A stretch of 64,000 nucleotides of DNA from Echiichthys vipera (lineage: Eukaryota > Chordata > Actinopteri > Perciformes > Trachinidae). The position numbers were made by a program, and so were the translations under genes. Under the pieces are notes generated by a model, which was not told where the DNA came from, searched no databases, and was given only the letters and a program-made list of their open reading frames with translations. Shown in pieces: positions 35,192 through 47,689 of the stretch (position 1 is its first letter; each line of letters starts with the position of its first letter). Where the stretch lies: assembly GCA_963691815.1 (NCBI GenBank), contig OY829648.1, positions 32,525,456 to 32,589,455 on the forward strand, written 5' to 3'.

Positions 35192-37682
35192 CATCCAGAG
35201 CAAGGCAGCCACTGCACCAACACCTTGGCACGGTCCTTAAAAAAGAAAGAAAGATATAAGGAACAATAAGTGTGTGACACTTGATTAGAGCACAAAACAG
35301 TTTGCTGTACAAACTGAACATGTCAGTACCAAATGAAAGAGACATAATACCACTATGGAATCAATCATGATTCATTATTCCGTATCAAATTGTGGAAGGA
35401 CACAGTTAAAGACTGATGGGTAACCAGGTCTGCATTTTCATCCTAAGCCATGTTGTTCACATGTTAACAAAGAAAAAAAGACTTTGCTTTGCTATATGCA
35501 GAAATATGTTGCAAAGGCAGTATTTCAAAGGAGTCTTGAAAATATAGCATGCACTGTGTACATTACCGCGAAGAAGACTTTCATAAATCCTCTTAATTGT
35601 AATAAGGGCATTCCTGGCATCTTCTGTGTCCATTTCCCATGGACAGACACACTCGGCTGTAAACCCATCTGGAGCTCTGCTGGCAAGGAGGATGGGATGT
35701 CGATTGTGGAGCTGAAACAAAATTGGCACAAAATCACAAGACAGAAAATTGGATACATAAATGGAAGGTCATAACACATAAAAAAATATATTTTATGCTT
35801 TGATACCTATACATATAAGCTATACATTGAGACTCAGAGTGAGGTCACTATAAACTGTTTTAGTAGCAATGTAAAAAACAAAAAACCTTGGTAAAAAAGA
35901 CAGCTATTCCAATTCAGTGTGAGACAAGGGAAGCATCACATGCTTCTATATCTAAAAACACAGCTAACACTACAAACTATCCAATTAAATTTTATTCATG
36001 GTATCTAATCATAACAGAAGTTGTCTCAGGACACTTTTCATAAAGAGCAGGTCAAAACCACACTATAAGATATCAAATACCGTCAGATATGCGTTAAGGA
36101 ACAACTTCCGAATTCTAATCCTGCAATGTAAATGTTCATTTTCAGGTTTTGCTATGTATTTGAAAGTAGCTTGAATCAATCTTGCATGCTATTACATACT
36201 TTCTATGTCTAAAATCTTGTCAAACAATACAATAGATCATATGTTTATACTCAGCTAGATTGGGCCCAGTTAATGTGGATATTACATATTACTTTTTTTA
36301 TTTGATCCCAAGAATTTTCTATTACATTTTCTCCTGTTTTGCCCAGTTAATCAGTCGAACAACTGTGTTTTTACTTGCCCCAAGCAATCTTTTAAAATAT
36401 ATTTTTTAATTATTTTTGAAGCATGAATTTAAGATATCTAGCAGGCTAAATATCTGGAACTGTGGGGGAATCCAGGAGCCAATGAGAGTGCAAAGCGGGT
36501 TTTGTTTGCGAGGCTTCCTCTATTTTTTTCTGAACCTCCGCCGAGGCCGAGGACCATATTCCTAGGAGACAGTTTGTCTCCTCCACCGAGCACTGCTTTG
36601 ATTTTGCATCCATATTTTATCCAAAATTGATAGATAGCAATGTGTTTATATATACGCAATAACAGCAGGCTCTGATCTAGTAGTACATAACCCTGTTCAC
36701 CAGTGACTTAGGGCGCACTCACACTGTCCTTCCGCACCGTGCCTCAGGCTTTAGGATACTTGGCCCCCTCCCTCTCCCCCCGCACCCCAGGCCCGTTTGT
36801 ACTAACACTGCCTGGGCCTCGCGCAAATGCTTCACATGTCACTTGCATTGATTGACGTCATCGCCATGCGTCTCTTTGTTTACAAATCTTTCCATAGACC
36901 TCAGAGTTTTTGTGCGTCTTGTCCGACTGTTTTTGAATATTTTCATCGACCAAATCTGCAGTAAACACTCCACCTCCGCATCACACCAACGTGAACCTTT
37001 CACCGCCATTGTTGTTGTTGTTAAATGTCCGCGCATGGTCCGTCCTTCTATTTACTATGTCCGAACAGGCGCACATAAATGACGTCAGAACCGCCGTAGG
37101 CATCGTGCTTGGCTCGTACATGTGCAAACAGGCTCTACAAAAGCCCACCTCTCTCAGGCGGGCTGTGGACGGCCGACTGGCCGCAGTTATACCCGGAGCG
37201 GGTGCACTCACACTGGTCAAACGCACTAGGCTTTAGCCGAAAAACCAGTTTTGGCCCGGTGTGGAAGGACAGTGTGAGTGCGCCCTAAGGTAGAGTGAAA
37301 ACAAGACAACAAGACAAGACAATTGGGAGTGGTACAGTAAATCGAGAATTCAGGATTGTCTTGCACAATAAAACAAAGATGAGTGTTAAATTGCTGCAAA
37401 AGCAAATGATATATAGCAATGTAAATGTAAAGATCAGCAATTAATTACTTATTATTTATGACAACTGTCTGAAAGAAGAAAAAAAAACCTACCAGTAAAT
37501 TTGTTGCATCATACATTTTGTTGATGCTGCAGTTTTTTTTTGTGTTTTCAATCGTGGCCAAATTTCTTCTTTTGATTTTCAAATTTTTTTTTGTAAGGCT
37601 GCTTGGCCCCGCACTGCTTACACATCTTGCTGGCCACACCAATCGTTTCCTTGCATGTGATGCATTGTTTTTGAGTAGGCAT
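35192..37682 (-). pseudogene. spliced zinc-ribbon protein gene of the KDZ-like element, N-terminal exons, frameshifted
   Basis: Exon a (37493-37682) starts with ATG right after an acceptor-like ctgtctccag and reads MPTQKQCITCKETIGVASKM then CKQCGAKQPY, a four-cysteine CxxC-n-CxxC zinc ribbon followed by a lysine-rich run. A nine-A run puts the rest one base out of frame; past it the frame gives NCSINKMYDATNLL. Exon b (35567-35711) follows in phase 0: LHNRHPILLASRAPDGFTAE, CVCPWEMDTEDARN, ALITIKRIYESLLR. Exon c (35192-35235) could add 15 codons and is tentative. Similar zinc-ribbon plus CPWxMxTxxA modules occur, as I recall, in fish transposon-like proteins. It may be an accessory protein or the N-terminus of a transposase. 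A 575-bp insertion lies in its first intron. Confidence 0.5.
36711..37285. mobile_element. 575-bp TIR element with a Myb/SANT-like fragment
   Basis: The ends gggcgcactcacactgtcct (36711) and the inverted copy aggacagtgtgagtgcgccc (37266-37285) are perfect for 20 bp and are flanked by TA on both sides (also CTTA/TAAG). On the minus strand around 36839-37036 the frame KGSRWCDAEVECLLQIWS resembles the start of the Myb/SANT-like domain encoded by PIF/Harbinger transposons. A TA duplication would instead suggest Tc1/mariner-like ends, so the superfamily is unsettled. Confidence 0.7.
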
Positions 37683-37925
37683 CTGGAGACAGTAACAGAA
37701 ATAAGAAATGAGAACACTGCATGCTGTGTTACCAGTGAATAATAAATGAACACAATAAACACAGTGCTCTTACATGTTGGCCTTCAAAGAAAACTGCTAC
37801 AGCATAATACTACTCAGGACCTGTGTCCCCAAATTTGTTTTTTTTCCAAGTCAATTTATAAAAACTGTATATTTGAGGGCTCTAGAAGGTAACAATAAAT
37901 GCTTGTTATGAATTAAGAAATACCT

Positions 37926-38074
37926 ATAGACCTTTTCAAAGATGTAAACTTAAACATTCCTAAACAGTCCTAGTTTATTTCCTGTTGCAGTGTATGTGAA
38001 TGACACCAGCTGTCAGGAAGTAAACAAGGAACAAGGCTGTTGCCTAGCAATGGAATTCCGTTGAAAAGGTCTAT
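37926..38074. mobile_element. 149-bp MITE
   Basis: Perfect 14-bp terminal inverted repeats (atagaccttttcaa at 37926-37939 and its complement at 38061-38074) enclose a core with aacaaggctgttgcctagca. A truncated copy lies at 32935-33003. Confidence 0.85.
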
Positions 38075-38785
38075 TGAAAACAAAATACGTTAGGTGGTAT
38101 ATTAACAAATGCATTCTTCCTTAAAACATGCACAAATAGTCACAAACATAGTAAATGGGTCACATATTTGACGGTACACCTGTTTTGTCTGTCCTCTACC
38201 ATGTCTTATGTATTCCTGGCTTTGCACCTGTACGTGTCTTTAAGTAATCTAGGGTGTCTAAAAATATATTTTAATCTCAACTAGACAGCCTGATTAAAAG
38301 AAAAGATTAAATCTAAAATACATATCATTTTAGCTTACCATTTCATGTAACGTAAGACTAATTGGGAGCGTGTAAACGCATATAACGTTAAACACCTAAA
38401 ACAATAACGATGAGCGATCTCTTTCAATTAATATTAGCTATTGTGAAAACGGATATTTATACAAATCATCATCAAAGTTAAATATCACGTTAGCGGTTGT
38501 CCACGCTAGCTGACTAGCTTTATTGCCTAGTTAAATGAATGTTAACTGAGCTCTTAAAACATTATACAGCCGATAATAATCTAGTTTCTATTACATTAAT
38601 AGACGGCGAAAGGACATAGAATGCAATGATTTACACATTTGATCGTTCTCAAATCGTTTTTAGCACTATTTATTACTAGCTACTTACCTTTAATAGTCCG
38701 TGTTTCAAGCGATGAAAAAAGATGTAATCAAATAGACCCACAATGCACCATGGACCCATGCGAAAAGAGGCATACGTCCTGCCTA

Positions 38786-38979
38786 CGTTCAAACCCGACG
38801 CAGGGGGCTTTCAACTCATTTAAGGACTGCCCTGAGCTTCAAATATGGACGTTTAAGGAGAGCCCAGAGCTTCAAATATGGACGTTTAAGGAGAGCCCTA
38901 AGCCTCAAATATCGCCGCGGATGGGCTTACACTGGAATGAGTTGAAAGCCCTCTGCGTCGGGTTTGTACGTTTAAGGAG
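38786..38979. repeat. right terminus of the KDZ-like element: hairpin with tandem repeats
   Basis: The motif aaacccgacgcagggggctt followed by tcaactcatt appears in direct orientation at about 38790 and inverted at 38932-38970, enclosing about 2.5 copies of a 33-bp unit (cttcaaatatggacgtttaa plus ggagagccc). The inverted copy pairs best with the left terminus at 26780. Confidence 0.8.
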
Positions 38980-39997
38980 ACCTTTTTAGTCAGTAACTAA
39001 CGCCAAAGGGCCCCTGACCAATCGTCAGTTTTTGACGCATTGGGAGTGAGACTGTGTTGCATTTATCGACAAAAATCTTAAAATCTCCCTGATGATGCTG
39101 AGGAGGGTTAGCTGCTGGAGAAGAGAGAGAACCAGCCTGGGATGCAACTTTTAATTTTCTTGACTTATTATTTTTCGCAGTTTGGTTGGATTAAGACAAC
39201 AAATAGCAAACATTGAGAGCTTGCACCTGAGCGTAGCACAACTAGGCTACGCCACTGCGAGCTAATGCAGTTGTTTTATGTTCAGGTGCAACAGATGATT
39301 TCTGTAAATGACTGATGAAAAAAAACAGAAGAGGATGACATAACATGGACATTGAGATGGACTTTTTCAAAATTAAATACAAACTTGCATATTTTTTTAT
39401 GTTTACTCTTTAGGCTGCAGTTATATGTTTTATTTTCATCTAGGACTACTTAATATATTTTATTTATTTATATATACAAGTGTATCCTCTTCATAAAAGT
39501 TTGGTGTTTTCCTTTGTTATAACAGTAATAATAGGAATAGGAATTTATTTATTGTCATTCTGTAATTTAATAAATGCAACAAACTATAGTTTGTGTATAT
39601 TTATCATATAACTATATCTAAAACTTTATAAGCTATGATATAGAATATGTTTTGCGGCTCAGAAAAATGTTATTGATGGAAGAGGGTGCAAATATGGCTC
39701 TTTTGATAGTAAAGGTTGCAGACATCTGCCCTTGTGGAACCACAGCAGCATCAGCCCACAGTCTAGTGATGTGTATTACCTTGATGTAAAGTCTGTATAG
39801 AGAATGTTGGAATAGTTAATTTATTAACAAAATCAGAGGGGGTGTCTGTTTAATTATAGACTAAACATGTAGCACTTTATAAACTACTACATCGGCCTCG
39901 AGAAAACAACCTGACTCCGACAATATTCCTTAAATGACAGAAGGACACTTTAGTCGCATGACCTTCAAAAATGTAGGTCAAAGGAAACGATTACGGG
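38980..39997. other. intergenic, no gene seen
   Basis: AT-rich sequence with no coding or repeat signal that I can support. Confidence 0.5.
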
Positions 39998-40275
39998 AGC
40001 GTACCTATGTTCCCCACTTTGTTTGTGACTGGGGAACATCCCTGTTTTTCACAAAAAGGGTCCCATGTTCCCCAGTCTGTTATTTTTTCCACAATCAATG
40101 CTGAATTCCCTGGCAAATAGGCCTCTGTAGACCATAACACTTCCCCCTAACTGTGACCCAAACTGTAACCCCTAACCCTAACAAAATGCTGAAATAAATC
40201 CGTAAAGGATGAAGCTCATGCGACCAGGGAACATAGGACCCTGGGAAAATAGGACCAAGGGAACATAATGATGAC
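39998..40275 (+). repeat. interspersed repeat with degenerate CCCTAA tract, copy 2
   Basis: Same order as copy 1: ctatgttccccac, catgttccccagtctgttat, ccctggcaaataggc, cccctaactgtgaccc and cccctaaccctaac, aaaatgctgaaataaat, then repeated gggaacata units and tgatgacccc. The outer ends are inverted with respect to each other. Confidence 0.8.
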
Positions 40276-41040
40276 CCCATATCACCAAAGTTTTTGACCT
40301 GTTCCTTGGTGTTTGGTGCACATAATTTTAGGTGGTCAGAAAGTTTTTCCCTCTCAGCCTCTGCCTCAGTTTTATCCTGATTTACCTCTACGAAATTCTG
40401 AGTCATCCACAGTGTTATGTCAGAGATGTATGCAATCAAGTTGCTGATAGAACTGTAATCATTTGAGTTAACAGAGATGTATTGCCCTCTTAATGCTGTA
40501 GATTAAGAAACAACAAATAGTAACAGCAGCAAACAGTAGCACAGCAAAGCAGTTTCATTGAGGATCATTTGTATCATTATTCTGTATCTCTGTGAATCAC
40601 TCCAAGTGTATGTTGACATACATTTTTCCAGACCACACCTCCACTGAATCAGAAGAACACTGCTTTCACTCATTTAGATATAAATACAGCCTACTGTACA
40701 TGATTCAATGGTATGTAACATATGCTTGTATTTTACTTTCTATCCGACATTACCTGTTTTAAGGATCTGTTATCACTTTACCAACAGAGTCCTGGCAGCC
40801 ATTGTCTTCATCCCAGCTGCAACCCTCTCACTAATCGCAATGCTCGATGTGAAAGATCTGCAGGATTTAAAGTAGGTATAAATACTGTTGCCTGCTTTAT
40901 CTTTGTGATTATCTTCTTTCGGTTATTATCGGTTCGCTGTTCAACGTTGAACCGATAGGAATGAAATGATGTGGGGGGAGTATCTTGGTTATAGCTTTTT
41001 CTTTCAAACCGATATATTGGCCGGAGGTTTTCTCTGTGTT
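40276..41040. other. intergenic, no gene seen
   Basis: A 114-codon minus frame spans 40095-40439 but overlaps the repeat copy and shows no recognisable domain. No other signal is seen. Confidence 0.5.
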
Positions 41041-43140
41041 TTATAGTTTGAAAAGCACAATTGGTGCTGACCAATTAGACCCTCAACTACTAAAGCTTGC
41101 TGCCCTTGTCATTGTGCGCCCCCTGGCACACATCTCTAATTAATCCCTTTTCTCAGGCCAGATTCCAGGTTCCATTACATAAAGGAGGAAATCAAAAAGA
41201 TCTGAACAATTACAGACCCATATCAAAGCTCCCCTGTCTAGCTGTTCATTTACGACTGATTCTAACGTCTTAGCTAATCTCTTTTCTCTCCACAAATGCT
41301 ATTGTTTGTCCCACCCAGTCTGGCTTCAGAGCTGGCCACAGCACCACTACAGCTGCAACTGTTGTGATGAGTGACATAGCAACCGCTATTGACAATAACC
41401 TTTATTGTGCTACATTGTTCATTGATCTGTCAAAAGCCTTTGACACTGTCAATCACAATATTCTTCTGGAAAAACTATCCTCCCTGGGTTTTGAGAATAC
41501 TTCCCTCAAATGGTTCCATAGCTACCTTCACTGCAGAGCTCAATTCTTAAATGTAGCAGGTATAACATGAGCTGCTCTGGAAATAAAAAATGGTGTCCCA
41601 CAAAGCTCCATTTTGGGCCAATTATTATTTACATTGTACATCAATGACATCCGTACCCCATTAGAGTAAAGCTCACTTTTATGCAGATGACACAATTCTG
41701 TATGCCTATGCAACCTCTGTAGAAGAAGCAGCGCCCAAGCTCTAATTTGCCTTTGATGGCGTACAGAAATCCCTGCTAAGTCTCAAACTGGCCCTAAATG
41801 AGTCCAAGACCAAATTCATAATTTTTTCAAAATCAAGGGAGCCCATCTCTTCAGACCATAAGATTTTGTCCTTCGAGGATGCTACTATTGCGCAAGTTCT
41901 TAGTTATAAATACCTGGGTATTTGGTTAGATGACCTGTGTGATTTTTGGGGGCAGTTTTTCAAGCTTTATTATATAGGACAGATAGGAAATAGGGTGAGA
42001 GAGAAAGGGCCACAGATCGGTGTCAAACCCACGGCCTGCCTCGAGGACCTTCAGCCTCTTTACATGGGGTGACTGCTCTAACCACTCAGCCACCGGCCAC
42101 CTGACAGACTGTCTATTAAAACTCATGTACAGGTACTTGCAAAAAAGCTCATAATAAAACTGGGTGCACTATATAGAATTAGGCCATGTTTTACACTGGA
42201 GAACAGAAAACTGATAGTTCAATCAACGATTCTGTCCATTTTGGATTATGGTGAAATTGTATATATGCATGCTGCCCCCTCAGTTTTAAAACCACTTGAC
42301 ACTGTCTATCATAGTGCCATTCGTTTTATCACTGGAGATCCTTTGAAATCTTACCACTGTGTACTGTACATAAATGTGGGGTGGCCCTCACTGTCTTTAA
42401 TGAGGGATAGGCACTGCCTTCTTTTTTGTTTACAAAGCCCTACTTGGGAAGCTGCCTCCTTAAATTATCTCCTTGTTGAATTTCAAGTCTGCCGGTCACA
42501 GTACCCTGTCACAGAGTTTCATTTCTCTAGATATTCCATACGTAAGATCTGATTTTGGAAAACTGTCTTTTAGCTTTTTTGTCCATTACAGATGAAATGC
42601 TATTCAACAGTAATGGGCAGAACTATTAGAGACCTGAATAGCTATAGTTTATTCAGAGCTCATTTGAAGAGATGGTTAATTGGTGCTCAGCTCTGTCAGC
42701 ACTAACACTTGATTACACCTTCCTGTCCTTGGTCCGTCTGTGCTAAACCTGTAGCCATCTTGTCTTTCTCTCTTTTTACTGCGTGCTGTCTTATTGTGTT
42801 CTTGTTTTTATCCTGTTGCATGCATTTTGTTTTTGTGCTTCTGCTTTGCATGCTGTGGTGTGATGTGTATTGTGTCTTGAATGATGTTTTCTACATTGAT
42901 GTTATATATGCTATTTTGTCATGTTTGTTAACTGCTGTGCATGTTTTGCCGATTGCCCTGGCTAGTAAGTTTGTAATTTTAATCACATTTTTTCTATATT
43001 CTATATTCTGTTTTTAGGGTGACTTTAACATCTGTCTAGGGACTACAGATGAAAAATAGCCTCTTGGCTAATTCTGGCGCATTTATAGTAATGTTATTAA
43101 TGTGCACTGGCCCTGTTTTCAAATAAACTAAACTTAAACT
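41041..43140 (+). pseudogene. decayed LINE (reverse transcriptase and 3' tail), split by a SINE
   Basis: The frame from 41364 reads ATLFIDLSKAFDTVNHNILL then LGFENTSLKWFHSYL, the finger/palm region of a non-LTR reverse transcriptase. A GVPQSSILGP-like motif and an F/YADD-like MQMT region follow in other frames. YKYLGIWLDD is then interrupted by a SINE and resumes after it as THVQVLAKKLIIKLGALYRI. The C-terminal domain includes ILDYGEIVYMHA and DTVYHSAIRFITGD. The end, gggactacagatgaaaaata through aaataaactaaactt, is a typical fish LINE 3' tail. Stops and frameshifts throughout; L2-like by recollection. Confidence 0.8.
41938..42098 (-). mobile_element. tRNA-derived SINE inserted in the LINE
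   Basis: Read on the minus strand it starts ggccggtggctgagtggtta with an A box tggctgagtgg and a B box ggtttgacacc. It is flanked by the 5-bp duplication ACCTG (41933-41937 and 42099-42103), and removal would restore the LINE frame around YLGIWLDD-L. A second copy lies at 50912-51090. Confidence 0.85.
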
Positions 43141-44087
43141 TATATTAAAAATGTTTGTGTCTGTAAATTAATTTAAGAGTTTACTAAATGATATGGATGT
43201 AGCTCAGTGCTTTTGTTATAAGTTAGATGGATGTAGCTCAGTGCTATTGTTTTTTTTGCCAATTTCCCTGAATAAACAATGAATGAAATAAAACTTTTCC
43301 GTAATTTCATCACACTCATGCAGCATCACAGCTTAGAATGATGTTGCACTTAAACCACTTTGATTTCTTCCCAGTTATTTAAAGAAACTGAAGCCTAAAG
43401 CATTACATAACACAAACTGAGCTGAAAAAAGTCCTGAAAACTTGGGTTTCATATCTTTCTCTAAAATATTATGTAAGTGTTTAAATGTATTTGACTAAAT
43501 AGGAAACAATCCAAGTTCAAGTTTACAATTTCAACACTCTAAAATGTCACATAATCTACAAACCAATGAGGAGAGCAATTTTGAAATCAACACAAGTAGA
43601 AAACTGGTGTGAAAAAAACAAAAACAAACCAAAGCTGTTTTTTCAGGCCCTTGTAAGCAAATGTATTTACCTCTAAAATACTTTAAACAAGATAAAGTAG
43701 ATGTATACAATTTGTTCGTACCTTATCAGATTTGTCATTCCAGAAGAGAAGAAAAGCAGAGCATTCAGCCCAACAATGAGGTTCAGCTTCAAAGGCACAA
43801 AGACCACTGCCTGTCACTCTGAGTGTCATACAGTAACTGTACTGTTTCATTGACAAGCTGGCTCAACAGGACTGTAGGTTTTAACAGAATTGTAGTAATG
43901 TAAAGTATTTGCCAGTAGCAAACCGTTGTCAGGGGAACAAAAGAAAACTACCAGCCTAACTTAATGCCTCTTTGGATATCGTAGACAACTTTAACTTTAT
44001 TTGTGAAGCACAGTTCTTAAATAATAAAGTGCAACGCAATGAGATTTACATACAATTGAAGTAAAATAATTACCATATAGACCATAA

Positions 44088-44145
<58 letters not shown>

Positions 44146-44398
44146 AGCAAACAAAACTGGATAAAGACAAATGGCAAGGCGTGTATGTGTGAGTATGTGG
44201 TTGGCAGTTGCGCAAATCAAAATGAAGCAAGAAATGAATTACTAAATAAGTCAAATAAAACAATGAACAGGAAGAATGATAGATGTATGAGGTTTGTGGA
44301 ATGTGAATGGAACGGTGATTGATGTAGCCATGGGTTACTGTTCGAGTGTTTATTGTGTCCTGTGCATTAGTTGCTTCATTGATGGTTGTCTCTTCTGT
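43141..44398. other. intergenic with a TA microsatellite
   Basis: No gene is recognised. An uninterrupted (TA)n tract of about 52 bp lies at 44089-44140. Confidence 0.6.
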
Positions 44399-44580
44399 AT
44401 TTGTCCTGACTTGTTCTGGATGATTTGTAGTCTATTGACCTGGTGTTGTGAGGCTTTGGTCCAGGCTGGTGCTGCATATTCTAAAATGGATCTGATGTAT
44501 GTTTGGTAAACCTTGAGGACGATTTCCGATGACGCCCCATGTTTGTGTCCAGTGGAAATGGTTTTGAGTGAGTCCAGTAA
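44399..44580 (-). pseudogene. LINE reverse transcriptase C-terminal fragment
   Basis: The minus-strand frame reads GASSEIVLKVYQTYIRSILE then YAAPAWTKASQHQVNRLQII and QNK, the YxxYIRxxLEYxxPxW...LQxIQNK pattern of CR1/jockey-like LINE C-termini. Both ends run into unrelated sequence and the family is not assigned. Confidence 0.75.
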
Positions 44581-44957
44581 CAGAGGTCATCAGCAAAGTG
44601 GAAGTGGAAACCTTGACACCAGGCCAGACTATATACCCATAAAATTATAGGAACCTTCTCAATGAGACTGTGCAGGAGTAGACATTTAAGACGTATCTTC
44701 TGGACAGTTTGCAGATATTCTTCGATAATACCCATGAAGCTCCTTCCACCCAATCAGAGACCACCACTGGAACGTTCCTCGATTTCTACCTGACCCCTAA
44801 GTCAACCATACACCCATCTCATTAAACATGTATATGATTTTGTAGAAAAAGTAAAAACATTACATACAGCAAAAGGCTGTACATTGGATTTTAACGCAGG
44901 CCACTGTGGTGAGGACTTAACCTCCTCTGCATATGAGGCACTCACTCTACCACGTGA

Positions 44958-45215
44958 GTTGGGGGTCATCCCTATGTTCCCCGGTCCCATAAGCCTTTGC
45001 CTTTTTTGATATAATTTAGCATTTTGTTAGGGCTAGAGGTTAGGGTTAGGGTCAGGGTGAGGGGGTAGACTTAGGGTCTACAAAAGCCTATTTGCCGTGG
45101 AATTCTGCACTGATTGTGGAAAAAATAACAGACCAGGGAACATCAGGCCCTTTTTGTGAAAAGGGTCACATCGCATACAAAGAGGGGAACATAAAACCTG
45201 GAGAACATGGGTATG
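44958..45215 (-). repeat. interspersed repeat with degenerate TTAGGG tract, copy 3
   Basis: Inverted relative to copies 1 and 2: ggtcatccctatgttccccg, tagcattttgttagggctag, ggttagggttagggtcaggg, gcctatttgcc, ataacagaccagggaacat. The left end ggggtcatccctatgttccc equals the inverted right end of copies 1 and 2. Confidence 0.8.
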
Positions 45216-46301
45216 CTCCTGTGAGCTGCTGGGCGCCTCATACCAACATTTTCATAGCTGACTGGGAGGCCTCAGCCCTGGCCTCTTGCATAAAGATATA
45301 CATTAATAGATATTTAATTAATATCTGGCGGTTTTAATCAATCTGAGCATCCGTGATGTACTTCTAACAGATCTACCATCAGCATGACCTGTGTAGATTC
45401 TTTAGATACTATTAAAAGTTCTAGTTCTCAAGATACTAACAAGCTGGATATCAAAGTTTATTTCAAGGAAACTGACTCATGCTCTACTTCACAAGCTTTC
45501 TCAAGACAGAATGTAGTCAAAAAGAGGATTTTAAACAGGCCACTAAGGCGTTGTTCTCAGCCTTGACCACTAGAGGGTAATAGAGGTCTTTCCTCATAAA
45601 CGTGTCATCCAAATTGTCTCCATCAGCTATGAAATTGGTTAGTGAGGAAGTTGGATCTCACAGCAATTTGCACATTTTTATAAAATAGACACCTGCAACC
45701 TTTATAGAACAAACCTGCTTGTACAGCAAATATAATAATGTTTTTAAGCCAAATTACTTTGGGAGTCCTCACTCTTAAAACTGTGTTTACTGTGTTTATT
45801 GAGACACACGCTCCACTAGAACAACACAAAAAGAGCTCAAAGAATGTGGATTTCAAATGTGAATACTAATCCCAGAGGCTTAGATGAGAAGTAGGCCTGT
45901 CGGTTGACAGTGACAGCCAGTGCATTCCAATAAGGGTTGCATACAATTAGAAACCAAGTAGAGAAAGAAAACCAAACCCCCTGTCCTCCTGTGCACTCTC
46001 TCACACATGGCACTAGAGATGGGTGGTGTAAAGTGAGGTTTTATTTCACCAAATGTAATGCAAATAGTAATGCTTATTAGTGCAACAAAGTTTTTGCATG
46101 TATAGGGACACAAGCAGCCTCTCAAAACATCTAAACGTTCAGAATATTCAGACGGATAAATGCACCATTTTTGACAGCCTAGATCACAACTCTCCTGTTT
46201 CCCCATCCACCTCAGGTATGTTCAGCTATGCTAGTTTTTGGTACAGTCTATAGTCAGAGCCCATTATAAAAACATGGGAGTAATAATGTGATGCCCATGA
46301 C

Positions 46302-46348
<47 letters not shown>

Positions 46349-47689
46349 ATTGTTAAACATGACTATTGATTTATGACATCACACTGATATTTCTTCAAAA
46401 CTGCTGATGATTTGGCTTTCAAAAATGTTTATTACTGTACAGTTTGTTTAGTACATTATAAAGGTACAAGAAAAGCTGTGGTTCATTCAGTTCTCAATTT
46501 GTTAATTTTTAAATAATTTTTAAATTTTTTCTCTAAAAGTGAACCGATAACTAGTACCTTTTAAAGTAGTGGATCAATAAGCAGTATCAGTATAAGTAGT
46601 AGTATTGTTAAAATCTTAACTATACCCATCCCTACTCATTACCCCTATTTCATTTATGCTTGTTTTCGTCCCAGCTTGTCATCGTTCAAAAAACAGACAA
46701 AAAAACAACCTATCTAGATAAATTGTGCCATCCGGATAGATTAAATTTGATTGTGGTTGGATGAGAAGTATAAAAATATACCATTCCGACACCCTATTGG
46801 TTGTACGCGTTCCACATCCATCTGCACATGACACATATATGACATACACTCCAGCAAGGACGTAGCAGACGTATAGTGTGTAGCCTAGAACGAGGATGTC
46901 CTTGGCAGAGACTCAAGAGAATTGGAGCGAAATGTCCCAACCAAATGCCAGCAAGGAGGTTGGTAGGCAGGCAGACCAGCCAACCCTTCTACATCCCTTG
47001 CTGAAACTCTTAGAATTTTTTGAAGTGGTTGTACACAAAAACAACTCTGCGCCGCAAGCTCCCAAGTACCAAGAGCTTATGACTTTCAAAAACTCAACAA
47101 CTTCAAAGTTAGCATTTTAATATAACATGGTAGTCATTATAGCCTTAAGAAATAAGTTATTTTTCTAAATAAAAAATTTTTTTTAGAGTGTGTGGGGTTT
47201 TGAAAGGGGCAGAGTGTGCTGTTGAGGAGTGGGGCTTGACCATCTGTATGTAAACTATTTACAGGTTAACAGGGCTTCATGGTATGGAACTGCTTAGTAT
47301 GGTTCATTGTACAGCTGATTGTATAATTGTGTTTGGTTGGTATGTGTATTTTGGTTGTGGATGTGTCCATGCGTGAGTAAGGGTGTGAATGAGTTGGGTT
47401 GATTTTAGCAATGTGCATCATGTTTTTTTTCCAGCTACCCCCTGTACTGGTGCTTTTTAAGAGAGATGTTTTATTAAACATCAAAAGTCAAAGTCTTCTT
47501 GCCAAGTTGTACATTATTTCACTTGGCCAGGACTCCCTTGTATAAGGGATTTTGAATATCAGTGGGGATATTCCTGGTGAAGGAAACATTAAAGTAACAT
47601 AAAAACTTGCTAATAAATTGCTAAATGGGACTATAGAGGTTGTCAGGCACATTAAATGTCATCATGCCAAATAAGGAAACTCATTTAAT
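45216..47689. other. intergenic with a TA microsatellite
   Basis: A (TA)n tract lies at 46305-46344. A plus-strand frame at 46896-47120 (74 codons) has a good Kozak-like ATG but no recognisable domain, no homologous copy in the window and biased composition; I do not call it a gene. Confidence 0.5.

Noticed and set aside
40095..40439. 114-codon minus frame
   Set aside because: It spans a CCCTAA-type interspersed repeat and has no domain.
43997..44263. YIYIYI-rich minus frame
   Set aside because: Translation of a (TA)n tract.
44958..45215. True telomere or chromosome end
   Set aside because: The TTAGGG-like units are degenerate, few, and embedded in a repeat found three times in the window.
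46896..47120. 74-codon frame with ATG in good context
   Set aside because: No recognisable domain, no splice or homology support; frames of this length arise by chance here.
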